A DNA stretch of 64,000 nt from Candidatus Peregrinibacteria bacterium (GTDB lineage Bacteria > Patescibacteriota > Gracilibacteria > UM-FILTER-43-11): NCBI GenBank assembly GCA_016699515.1, contig CP064978.1, positions 1,116,001 to 1,180,000 of the forward strand, written 5' to 3'. Below the pieces are notes generated by a model. It searched no databases and was not told where the DNA came from. It saw only the letters and a list, made by a program, of their open reading frames with translations. Each line of letters begins with the position of its first letter. Position 1 is the stretch's first letter. This document shows positions 52,932 to 61,879 of this stretch, piece after piece. The translations under genes were made by a program, and so were the position numbers.

Positions 52932-54818
52932 TTATGAGCTATGGGTAAGCGTGCGCACCACCTGACCCGATTGCAATTGATGTTGGCCTTGTACCACGAC
53001 CTGATCGTTGGGGTTTAAGCCGGAAAGTACTTGAACGTGATCGTCCATCGCGGCTCCACGAGTGATCTCTGTTTGCTGCGCAATTTGATCCACCACGCGG
53101 TAAACGTAGGCTTTTTGCCCTCGATACAACACCGCCTCGGCGGGGATGGTGAGCGTTTTTTGTGGGGAGGAAGGCTGAATGCTCACGTGGACAAAATCGC
53201 CTATTTTTAAAGCGACTTCAGCTGCGGATGGCTCGATTTCTACCGCTATTTTTTGCGAAATCGGGTCGGCGTGTTGTGCTTTCAGCGTTAGGAGCGCCGG
53301 AATTTCGGCTTCTTGCTCGGCTTTTTTTAAAGTGACCGCGCTCCACTTTCAATGGATATTGCGTCTTCCTGCGCAATTTGCGCCACCACTTTTATGTGAA
53401 TTGGATCGGCTATTTTCATCAGCACCATTCCCGGTTGCACCACTTGGCCCGGTTCGACCATACGCTCGATTATAATGCCGGTGAACGGCGCCTTGATTTG
53501 CGTGTTTTCCCACTCTTCTCGCGCCAAATTCCATTGAGTTTTCATTTGATCAATTTGTGTATCGATTTGCTGTAACTCCAGTGCTTGCTTTGCTTTTGCG
53601 GCCTCCCGGTACGTTTGTGCTTCGATAATTTGACTTTCTAATACCGCCATTTGGCTTTGTAGCGCGTCCACGGTTGACGCCTTGGTTTTTTAGCCAATTC
53701 CAAAGATTGTTCGGCGATTTTTTGTTGTGTTTGAGCGGCCTGCACCTGGTGCTCACTTTCGATCGTCCAATCTTGTTCGGCCTGGTCGACCCCTTGCAAA
53801 CCCACGGCCACCCCACCCGAAAGCGATAGGGTAAGTGCGTCAATTTGGTTTCCGAATTGCACGGTGGCATCGCGAAACTGCATAAGGGTACTTTCGGGCA
53901 ATTCCTCGTGGTACACGGTATTTTGCAAAAGCGAATAGAGCGTATCCAACACACTTTTGGTTTGGTTCAGGGTTGCTTTGGCGCTGGAAAACACCACCGT
54001 TAATTCATGGTCATCGGGAATTTTATTTTCGATGGTGGTTTCCACTTGGCTTTTGAATTGGGTGACTTCTTGTTGCAGCTCAAGCAACTCGTCGACGATT
54101 TCTTTTTGGAGCTTTTGGCTTTTTTGGCCCAGCGGCCTTGAAAACGTTCGCCATTGATTGAGCGGCCCATAAGAAGTGTCCAGCACGTAATACACATGAT
54201 TCAATGCGCTTTGTGACAAAATATTGGCCTGAGAAATCAGGTGTGCCTTTTGCTCGCTCAAATGCTGCTTTTGCGCAGCTTGGCCTCTGATGGCGGTATT
54301 TTGTGCTTCATCGGCCAAGGCCAATTGACTTTCTGCCAACACGATCGCTTGATCGGACGTGCTTTCGGCATGCGCCCTTTGGGTGATGAGCGATTGTTTT
54401 TGGGCTAAGAGTGTGTGAATGCTTTGCTCCGCATGCTCCACTTCAACCTTCAATGCTTTTGAAAGGGCATCGCGCTGTTTAAGCATGTTTTGATATTGGG
54501 TTTGCGCTCCGGCTGCCTGTACCGACGATTCGTCTCCTGCCAACTCGATCAGCACGGCCCCCTTTGTCACCGTGTCGCCCATTTGAGCATTTACTTTTTC
54601 CACGCGCGCGGGGCGCTTAGAGGCCAATGTGGACTGGGACACGCCCCTAACGGTCCCGGAGGACTGAATGGGTGACTCCATAACACGTTCTTCTACCGAC
54701 GCTGTATAAACCGAAAGAGGACGAGCGGGCCCAGTGGGCTGAGCGCCCGCATTGCAGCCGGTTAAGCTGAGCATTGCGATCATTAAACCTGCCAAATAGG
54801 TACGATTTTTTTAAACAT
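52932..54818 (-). CDS. RND periplasmic adaptor/membrane fusion lipoprotein (three frameshifts)
   Basis: Restoring three single-base losses (A near 54806, A near 53685, G near 53345) gives a protein of about 629 residues. It starts MFKKNRTYLAGLMIAMLSLTGC with a lipobox, then the barrel-sandwich half VRGVSQSTLASKRPARVEKVN, a very long coiled-coil hairpin (about 110-390), the second lipoyl half TQIKAPFTGIIIERMVEPGQVVQPG, a beta-barrel and a membrane-proximal domain ending VVVQGQHQLQSGQVVRTL. It links the RND pump to the outside. Its start overlaps the DUF2892 gene by eight bases. Confidence 0.9.
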
Positions 54819-55022
54819 GGACGCCACATTTATGAAGTACAATTGCCATAGGACACCATCCCGTTAGCGCAAAGATGATTTGCATCGTGCCTATAAAACC
54901 TGCCAACGCATACAGTCGTTCGTCCAAAAAATGGCCACCCAGTATACTGGTCACAACCATTCCCCTGCAATCAGATAGATCCATCGGTTTAAGTGCCAGT
55001 GCTCAACGTTCATTCGGTACAT
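54811..55022 (-). CDS. DUF2892 (YgaP-like) small membrane protein (frameshifted)
   Basis: MYRMNVEHWHLNRWIYLIAGE is followed, after adding one T near 54958, by VTSILGGHFLDERLYALAGFIGTMQIIFALTGWCPMAIVLHKCGV. The N-terminal pattern, AGFIG and TGWCPM are diagnostic of DUF2892. About 69 residues, two membrane helices. Such proteins are often encoded with, or fused to, sulfurtransferases (rhodanese) in sulfur or metal stress operons. As given, the reading frame is joined to the repressor gene and ends early. Confidence 0.78.
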
Positions 55023-55032
55023 AAAATTTTGG

Positions 55033-55295
55033 TTAGTAATCGGAAAGCATGCGCAGGGCTTTTCGAATGATTTTGCCTCAAACGCGTTTTTTTCTTTTTG
55101 CGAACATTCGATTAAGTATTGTTTAATGAAGGTTTCACCTAAGCGATTGAAGCCACTTTTTGCCGCCTTCATTTGAGTGATAATGGATAAACAATCTTCT
55201 TCGGCATCGATCATTTTGATGACCCCTTCAATTTGGCCTTTGATGATGTTAAAGCGGCGAATCACTTCTTTTTTTTCGGTGGTATTGATTTTCAT
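55033..55295 (-). CDS. CsoR/FrmR/CstR-family repressor (frameshift near the end)
   Basis: MKINTTEKKEVIRRFNIIKGQIEGVIKMIDAEEDCLSIITQMKAAKSGFNRLG is the family's DNA-binding helical core. Cys35 is the first sensor residue. The second-site segment reads KQYLIECSQKE: the His of CsoR/FrmR is Tyr, while Cys63 aligns with the second sensor Cys. That two-Cys, no-His pattern is the one of CstR persulfide sensors. Adding one T near 55060 gives a C-terminus SFRKALRMLSDY and TAA at 55033, about 87 residues; as read it runs on into DUF2892. Its own promoter carries a matching operator. Confidence 0.88.
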
Positions 55296-55317
55296 AGTGC
55301 ATGGTTAATGTGCCGCA

Positions 55318-55347
55318 AATATACCTCATACCCCTATGGGGTGTCAA
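55318..55347 (-). promoter_or_regulatory. Promoter with CsoR/CstR-type operator in the spacer
   Basis: On the minus strand: TTGACA (55342-55347), 18 bases, TATATT (55318-55323). ACCCC-TAT-GGGGT (55330-55342), a perfect inverted repeat of the C-tract/G-tract type bound by CsoR-family repressors, lies between the hexamers. The predicted transcript starts about 16 bases before the repressor ATG at 55295, so autoregulation is expected. Confidence 0.85.
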
Positions 55348-55385
55348 TACAAAAAGTTTAAAGCGGGTAGACAAAACGGGCTCGC

Positions 55386-55425
55386 GCCGTAGCTTTAGCG
55401 CAGGCGAGCGGGTTTTTTGATTTTC
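55386..55425 (-). terminator. Probable terminator after fusA
   Basis: GCTCGC/GCGAGC stem with flanking A and T runs, just after the fusA stop. There are C-C mismatches near the base of the stem, so efficiency is uncertain. Confidence 0.5.
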
Positions 55426-55432
55426 TGAATGA

Positions 55433-57515
55433 TTAAGCGGTTCCGCGAACTTCCTTAATTTTGGTGGCCACGTTCGCAGGAACTTCTTTGTAATGAGCAA
55501 ATTCCATAGTGTAGCTCGCGCGACCTTGGGTCATTGAGCGTAGCTCAGTAGCGTAGCCAAACATTTCTGAAAGTGGAACTTTTGCTGCTACCGTTTTGGC
55601 TTGTCCACGATCGCCCATGTGTTCAATTTGACCCCGCTTGGAATTCAAATTTCCCATCACATCTCCCATGTAATCTTCGGGGGTGATCACTTCCACCTGC
55701 ATCACGGGCTCCAACAAGATTGGATTGGCCTTTTTAGCAGCGGTTTGGAAACAAATGGAACCCGCCATTTTAAACGCAAGTTCACTCGAATCCACATCAT
55801 GGTAGGACCCGTCGTATAGCTCTACTTTTACGTCGGTAATTGGGTAGCCGGCAACCACTCCACGCGTCAATGCCTCACGCACACCCTTATCAACGGCTGG
55901 GATGTATTCTCGTGGGATGCGCCCTCCGACCACGGAGTCGATGAACTCGTATCCTTTTCCGGGTTCGTTGGGGCCCACACGCATCAACACATGACCGTAT
56001 TGACCGCGACCTCCGGTTTGCTTGGCGTATTTCTCTTCGGCTTCCACGGTGGATTTAATGGTTTCACGGTAGGCTACTTGAGGCTGGCCAATGTTCGCTT
56101 CGACTTTAAATTCACGACGCATGCGGTCAACCAGGATTTCCAAATGCAATTCTCCCATTCCCGAAATAACCGTTTGATTGGTTTCTTCGTCGGATTTTAC
56201 GCGGAAAGTAGGATCTTCTTCGGCCAATTTTTGCAGCGCGATCCCCATTTTTTCTTGATCCCCCTTCGACTTAGGCTCCACCGCGATCGAGATTACCGGT
56301 TCGGGGAAGGTCATCGATTCCAAAATCACTTTTTGCTCTTCGTCGGCCACGATGGTGCTACCGGTACGAAGCGACTAAAGCCCGATGACCGCACCGATGT
56401 GCCCAGCGTGAATGGCGTCAATTTCTTTACGATCGTTGGCGTGCATTTGCACCAAGCGACCCACACGTTCTTTCACTCCCTGAGACGCGTTGTACACATA
56501 CGAACCAGAGCGTAGAACTCCAGAATAAACACGTACGAATACTAAACGACCTACGTAAGGATCGGTAGCGATTTTGAATGCCAACGCTGCCAAAGGTTCG
56601 TTGTCGTCGGACTTTCGTTGAATTTTGGCTTCTGGATCTTCTTCTAAATGACCTTCTACCGGCGGAATATCCAATGGAGAAGGAAGGTAATCGTTCACCG
56701 CATCCAAGAGCAATTGTACGCCCTTGTTTTTAAGCGCCGTTCCGGTAAGAACCGGTACGAATTTATTGGCGATGGTTGCACGGCGGATGGCCGCTTTCAG
56801 TTCGGACACACTGATTTCTTCTCCGCCCAAATATTTTTCCATCAAAGCGTCGTCCCCTTCAGCAACTTTTTCGATCATTTTTTCACGCCATTCTTCCGCT
56901 TCGGCCTGCATGTCTTGTGGAATCGCAACCACTTCCATGTCTTTTCCAAGATCGTCTTTGTAAAGCGTTGCCTTCATTTCAACCAAGTCGATCAAGCCTT
57001 TAAAATCCGATTCCATGCCGATCGGCAATTGAATGGGCGAGGCGTGGGTGGTGAGGCGATCAAGAATGCTTTGGAACGATTTGAAAAAGCTAGCACCCGT
57101 GCGATCGAGTTTGTTGATGAAACACATGCGTGGCACGTGGTATTTGTCGGCCTGTCTCCACACGGTTTCGGACTGAGGTTCCACTCCGGCCACCCCGTCG
57201 AATACGGTAATTCCACCATCGAGCACACGCATGGAGCGTTCCACTTCGGCCGTGAAATCCACGTGACCTGGCGTGTCGATGATGTTGTATTGGTGATCTT
57301 TCCAGAAACAAGTGGTTGCCGCAGCGGTAATCGTAATGCCGCGTTCTTGCTCTTGCACCATCCAGTCCATGGTCGCCGCCCCTCGTGCACTTCTCCGATT
57401 TTATAGGTGATTCCGGTGTAATATAAAATACGTTCACTGACGGTGGTTTTCCGGCATCGATATGGGCGATGATTCCGAAATTACGCACTTTTTCCAGCAT
57501 TTTTCTATCGGACAT
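55433..57515 (-). CDS. fusA: Elongation factor G (two frameshifts and an in-frame TAG)
   Basis: Translocation GTPase. The start [14 protein letters not shown] is followed by losses of one A (near 57450) and one G (near 57385); restored, the sequence reads [15 protein letters not shown] and [26 protein letters not shown]3 is DTPGHVDFT and G4 INKLDRTGA. At 56375-56377 the codon is TAG with the same frame on both sides, in [20 protein letters not shown], where the family normally has Lys. The C-terminal part ([39 protein letters not shown]) is intact. The full length is about 694 codons. Confidence 0.95.
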
Positions 57516-57629
57516 TTTTTAGAATGATTAAGGATTAATAGATTTGGAGCGCAACGATTATAGCGATCGACGATCAAAATGCAAGTTAAACGGTTTTTCC
57601 AGGAGTGTCATGCGTGTCGATCTTCGCCA

Positions 57630-59141
57630 TTATGCCACCAAAGAAATTCCGGTCATTTCGGCGGGCTTTGCCAGTGAAAGTAATTGCAGCACCGTTGGGG
57701 CAACGTCTTTTAATCCCCCGTTTTTTACCGATTGGATGTGGTGCGCGGGGTCCATCACCACAAAAATCACCGGATTGGTGGTGTGAGATGTGCGTGGGGT
57801 GCCATCTTCCAAAAGCATTTCCTCGGCGTTGCCATGATCCCCGGTGAGCAAAAGAACGGTGTTGGTTTCCTTGGCAGCAGCCACGAGTTTTCCTAAGCAT
57901 TCATCCAGCGCTTCCATCGCCTTTACCGTGGCTTCGTAGTTTCCGGTATGACCCACTAAATCGGCATTGGCGTAATTAACCATTATCACACGGTGGGCGC
58001 CTTTGTGCATGGCATCGACCACTGCTTGGGTGATCTCGGCCGCTGCAAGCTCGGGTTTTTCGTCATGCGTTTTTACTTGAGGCGTGTGAATATGAATGCG
58101 ATCTTCTAGTGGCTTGGCGTGCTCTTCTTGCGAATTAAAGAAGTACGTTAAATGTGCGTATTTTTCGGTTTCTGTCACGCGGAGTTGGGTGATGTGATGC
58201 GCGGCGAGCCAGTCGGCCAGATTGTTTTTGACCACGGGAGTGTGATAGACCACAGGCGCTTGGTCGCTGTAAGGCCCCATGCACACCCAGTGGACGTGTT
58301 TGAGCGGTTGTTCAAAATGGTCGAAGGCTGGATCGGTAAATGCGGCGGTGATTTGGCGAGGGCGGTCGGTGCGAAAATTGGCAAAAATAACCGTGTCGCC
58401 ATCTTCGATGAGCCCGTTTTCATCCACCACATAGGGAGTGATGTATTGATCGGTTTTTCCAGGATGTGTGGTGTAAAAATGATGAGGAATTTGAACCGGA
58501 TCACTGATTTTTTCACCCAGTCCGTTGACCATCAAGTCGTATCCAACTTTGATGCGATCCCAATTGTTATCGCGGTCCATGGTGTAGTAGCGACCAATCA
58601 CGGTGGCGATCGAGCCGACCCCCAGATTGTTTATGGCTTCTTGAAGTTGTGCTAGGTATTTTTGTGCCGTTTGCGGAGGAACATCGCGACCGTCGGTAAT
58701 GGCGTGAATGTAGACTTTTTCTAAGCCTTCTTTCGCCGCCCATTTTAATAAGGCAAGCATGTGGTCGATGTGACAATGTACGCCTTTGTCGGAGATCATA
58801 CCTAAAATATGCAGTTTTTTGCCGCTCGCTTTCGCCTGCGCCAATGCGTTGATCAGCGGCTGTTTTTTAAAGAATTCACCTGATTCGATATCTTTATTAA
58901 TCGCGAGCAAAAACTGGGGAACCACACGCCCGGCCCCCATGGTAAAATGACCAATTTCGGAGCTTCCCATTACCCCTTCGATCACTCCTACCGCTTCGCC
59001 CGAGGCTTGCAGTAAGCTGAATGGGTAGTTTTGGCGCAGTTGATCGAGGTGGGGAGTGTGAGCATTTTTTACCGCGTTTCCCGGCCCGGCGAGCGCTTCT
59101 CCAAATCCATCGAAAATGACGAGGCAAACGTTTTGTGACAT
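57630..59141 (-). CDS. gpmI: 2,3-bisphosphoglycerate-independent phosphoglycerate mutase
   Basis: The 503-residue protein converts 3-phosphoglycerate and 2-phosphoglycerate in glycolysis using two Mn2+. The N-terminal CLVIFDGFGEA holds the first metal Asp; GSSEIGH holds the phosphorylated Ser; ITDGRDVPPQT, FANFRTDRPRQIT, NYANADLVGHTGNYEATVKAMEALD and LTGDHGNAEEM carry the remaining ligands. It follows the family length and lies upstream of fusA on the same strand. Confidence 0.96.
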   Translation of the reverse strand: MSQNVCLVIFDGFGEALAGPGNAVKNAHTPHLDQLRQNYPFSLLQASGEAVGVIEGVMGSSEIGHFTMGAGRVVPQFLLAINKDIESGEFFKKQPLINALAQAKASGKKLHILGMISDKGVHCHIDHMLALLKWAAKEGLEKVYIHAITDGRDVPPQTAQKYLAQLQEAINNLGVGSIATVIGRYYTMDRDNNWDRIKVGYDLMVNGLGEKISDPVQIPHHFYTTHPGKTDQYITPYVVDENGLIEDGDTVIFANFRTDRPRQITAAFTDPAFDHFEQPLKHVHWVCMGPYSDQAPVVYHTPVVKNNLADWLAAHHITQLRVTETEKYAHLTYFFNSQEEHAKPLEDRIHIHTPQVKTHDEKPELAAAEITQAVVDAMHKGAHRVIMVNYANADLVGHTGNYEATVKAMEALDECLGKLVAAAKETNTVLLLTGDHGNAEEMLLEDGTPRTSHTTNPVIFVVMDPAHHIQSVKNGGLKDVAPTVLQLLSLAKPAEMTGISLVA

Positions 59142-59199
59142 GTTGAATAATTATTAATCGACGATACATTAACAGAAAATTTTTTGGACGAGTAGAGCT

Positions 59200-59326
59200 A
59201 ATAGGTAGTGCATAGGGCATAGCGAGTAGGGCATAGTATTACCTGAGAACTTGCTGCTCATGTCTATGGAAGTTAAACTAAGCATGCATTCAGGAGCATC
59301 TATGCCCTATGCCCTCACTTACTATT
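59200..59326. repeat. Long quasi-palindrome of tagggcata words, gpmI/RFK divergent spacer
   Basis: The left arm repeats tagtgcatagggcatag (59200-59236); the right arm ctatgccctatgccctcact (59300-59326) is its complement. It lies between the divergent gpmI and riboflavin kinase genes, so it would affect both promoters or 5' ends. I see nothing else in this 190-base spacer. Confidence 0.75.
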
Positions 59327-59333
59327 CCCTAAT

Positions 59334-59678
59334 ATGTGGTTTCGACGAAAAGTACAACATGGCAACAAGCTCGGGCGCACGATTGGCTTTCCCACGCTTA
59401 ATTTAAATGTAGGAGGGGCTATGGCGCAAGTGGGGGCCGGTGTGTATGCATGCGAAGTGCGTATTCACCAGCGGTGGTATAAGGGTGCCATGCACTTGGG
59501 ACCAAAAATGGGCGGACAGGCACCGGCTTTCGAAATATTTGTGCTCGACTTTAATACCATGATTTACGGCGAATGGATCACTGTGCGCGTGGGCAAAAAA
59601 ATTCGGAATTTAATGACGTTCTCGTCGGTTGATGCCCTTAAAAAACAGATTGAAGACGATGTAAAGAAGGTGCTATAG
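59334..59678 (+). CDS. Stand-alone riboflavin kinase domain
   Basis: The 114-residue protein corresponds to the C-terminal flavokinase domain of RibF: KVQHGNKLGRTIGFPTLNLNV (the GxxxGRxxGFPTxNL motif), GAGVYACEVRIHQRWYKGAMHLGP and EIFVLDFNTMIYGEWITVRVGKKIRNLMTFSS. The adenylyltransferase domain that makes FAD is absent. Phosphorylates riboflavin to FMN. It starts just after a palindromic spacer and is followed at once by murE. Confidence 0.88.
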   Translation: MWFRRKVQHGNKLGRTIGFPTLNLNVGGAMAQVGAGVYACEVRIHQRWYKGAMHLGPKMGGQAPAFEIFVLDFNTMIYGEWITVRVGKKIRNLMTFSSVDALKKQIEDDVKKVL

Positions 59679-59713
59679 TGAACTCTAATAGCTATCCATC
59701 AACTTTTTTGCCT

Positions 59714-61075
59714 ATGAATGCTTTTAATCGTCCTTTAAACACGCTCAAAAACTATATTCATCGATGGAAAGCGTCGATTGCACCGGACCATCCCATTCGC
59801 TTGATGTGGCACCAGTTAAAGGCTCGCATCGCTGCTCAGCGCTATCGATTTCCGGCAGATCACATGGTGGTGATCGGAGTGACGGGGACCAATGGAAAAA
59901 CCACCACTACTCATTTGATTGAGCATTTGTTGCGACGAGCCGGAAAACGAGTTGCCATGCTCTCCACGATTGAATTTCGGATCGACGGACACATTCAGCC
60001 CAATACGTCTAAAATGACCACTTTGTCGCCCTTTAAAACCCAAGCTTTTTTGGCGGAGTGTTTAAAAAACGACATTGAATACGTGGTGATTGAGGCTTCT
60101 TCGCATGCATTGCATCAACATCGATTGTGGGGGGTGGAATTTAACATTGGCGTGCTTACGAACATTACTCACGAGCACCTGGATTATCACATGACGATGG
60201 AAGCCTATAAGAATGCTAAGAAGATTTTATTTAAAAATGTGGAACGCACCTGCCAAATGGAACCTACGGAGCGCGTGGCTGATATTCCTCATTACCCCGC
60301 TATGATTTTGAATACCGCCGATACGTACTTTCCGGAGTTCAAGCAAATGGACTGTCCCAATAAAATCACTTATGGACTTCATTCCGGCATGGTGATGGCG
60401 CTCGATATGAGCTCGCACACCGATTATTCAACCTTCTTTTTAAAAACCCCGGGGGATGAAATTGAGGTTTATTTGCCCATGGCCGGCAGCTTTAATGTTG
60501 AGAACGCCTTGGCGGCCAGCAGCGTTGCCTTGGCCTGCGAAGTGGATTTGGAGGATATTCAGGCCGGGTTGGCCTGCTTTCCGGGAGTGCCTGGGCGCAT
60601 GGAGCGCATTGTGAGCCCGAAAGGCTTTGAAGTGATGGTGGATTTTGCGCTCACTCCCGATGCGCTCAGCAAACTTTATCGCACCCTGGATCAAACCAAA
60701 AAAGGCCGACTGATTGGCATTATTGGAGGTACGGGTGAGCGTGATCGCGATAAACGCCCCATGCTCGGTAAAATTGTCGCAGAACACACCGACTTAACGA
60801 TTGTAACCGATGAGGAGCCGTATTCAGAAAATCCTCGAACCATTATGGAGGCGGTATTGGATGGGGCCAAAAAAACTAATAAAACCTTGGACCGGGATTT
60901 ATTTTTGATTGAAGATCGTTATCGGGCTATTGAATTTGCCGTTGAACATGCGGAGCCGAACGACACTATTGTGGTAACCGGCATGGGCAATTTTCAAACC
61001 CGATCCACCAACGCCGGCCCCATAGCGTGGGATGAGCGCGAGGTGGTCCGTGAAATTATTGAGCGACATAGCTAA
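59714..61075 (+). CDS. murE: MurE-like UDP-MurNAc-peptide ligase
   Basis: About 453 residues from ATG 59714; the frame opens at GTG 59678, but that codon overlaps a TATAGT -10-like box (59673-59678). VIGVTGTNGKTTTTHLIEHLLRRAGKRVAMLST is the ATP loop, VIEASSHALHQHRLWGVEFNIGVLTNITHEHLDYHMTMEAYKNAKKILF is the Mur central domain with the carbamylated Lys region, and GSFNVENALAASSVAL, FPGVPGRMERI and TDEEPYSENP (the amino-acid binding segment, which has DNPR in meso-DAP enzymes) follow. The N-terminal UDP-binding domain is short. The third residue added cannot be told. Confidence 0.9.
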   Translation: MNAFNRPLNTLKNYIHRWKASIAPDHPIRLMWHQLKARIAAQRYRFPADHMVVIGVTGTNGKTTTTHLIEHLLRRAGKRVAMLSTIEFRIDGHIQPNTSKMTTLSPFKTQAFLAECLKNDIEYVVIEASSHALHQHRLWGVEFNIGVLTNITHEHLDYHMTMEAYKNAKKILFKNVERTCQMEPTERVADIPHYPAMILNTADTYFPEFKQMDCPNKITYGLHSGMVMALDMSSHTDYSTFFLKTPGDEIEVYLPMAGSFNVENALAASSVALACEVDLEDIQAGLACFPGVPGRMERIVSPKGFEVMVDFALTPDALSKLYRTLDQTKKGRLIGIIGGTGERDRDKRPMLGKIVAEHTDLTIVTDEEPYSENPRTIMEAVLDGAKKTNKTLDRDLFLIEDRYRAIEFAVEHAEPNDTIVVTGMGNFQTRSTNAGPIAWDEREVVREIIERHS

Positions 61076-61110
61076 TTTTCTTTCCCTTTGCTTCTTGACT
61101 TCCTTACCTA

Positions 61111-61833
61111 ATGGACGGACTGCTGATTATTGATAAACCCTTGAATTGGACATCTTTTGACGTGGTGGCGAAGGTGCGCAATGCCTTTTCCAAACTGGAT
61201 CCTATTCGCAAACGAGTGAAGGTGGGCCACACCGGCACTTTAGATCCTCTGGCGACTGGTGTGTTGGTTTTATGCGTAGGCAGCGCAACCAAAAAGGTTT
61301 CGGAACTCACCGCTGTGGATAAAGAATATATTGCCGAAGTTACCCTGGGAGCCACCAGCACAACCGATGACGCGGAGGGGGAAATTAAGACAATAGAAGG
61401 CGAGGATAATTATCCTCGCCTTCTCGAAGAGGATATCAAAAAAATCCTTCCGCAATTCACCGGAACCTTTGACCAAATTCCACCCCAATTTTCAGCCAAA
61501 AAAGTGGATGGAAAACGAGCGTATGAATCCGCTCGCGCCGGTAAAACGGTTGAACTCAAACCCATGAATGTCACCGTTCATGAATTGGAATTATTGAGCT
61601 ATGAATGGCCGGTGATGCGCCTACGTATTCATTGTGGTAAGGGTTTTTATGTGCGCTCGCTGGCACGAGACTTGGGGGTCGCCTTGGGCGTAGGCGGGTA
61701 TTTAACGGCGCTTCAAAGAACCCGAGTGGGTCGGTTTACGCTTGATCAAGCGATTGATATTAATCATGTTGATCCTAGTCAGCTGATTCCCACTTCCCTT
61801 GATCACAAGAGCATGAAAGCACAAGAGCATTAA
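61111..61833 (+). CDS. truB: tRNA pseudouridine-55 synthase TruB
   Basis: Makes pseudouridine 55 in the tRNA T-loop. GLLIIDKPLNWTSFDVV, KVGHTGTLDPLATGVLVLCVGSATK (catalytic Asp in GTLDP), KEYIAEVTLGATSTTDD, QIPPQFSAKKVDGKRAYESARAG and HCGKGFYVRSLARDLG are diagnostic. 240 residues; the last dozen residues (DHKSMKAQEH) are coded by a palindromic spacer element that overlaps its 3' end, so the natural stop may have been earlier. Confidence 0.95.
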   Translation: MDGLLIIDKPLNWTSFDVVAKVRNAFSKLDPIRKRVKVGHTGTLDPLATGVLVLCVGSATKKVSELTAVDKEYIAEVTLGATSTTDDAEGEIKTIEGEDNYPRLLEEDIKKILPQFTGTFDQIPPQFSAKKVDGKRAYESARAGKTVELKPMNVTVHELELLSYEWPVMRLRIHCGKGFYVRSLARDLGVALGVGGYLTALQRTRVGRFTLDQAIDINHVDPSQLIPTSLDHKSMKAQEH

Positions 61834-61879
61834 AACAAGGTTTGCTCTCGTGTTTTAATGCTTTTATGTTCTTGTGTTT
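61804..61879. repeat. Quasi-palindrome overlapping truB and tpiA ends
   Basis: The left arm carries cacaagagcatgaaagcacaagagcattaaaac and the right arm gttttaatgcttttatgttcttgtg is largely complementary. It may act as a terminator for the convergent truB and tpiA. Its left arm encodes the end of TruB. Confidence 0.7.
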
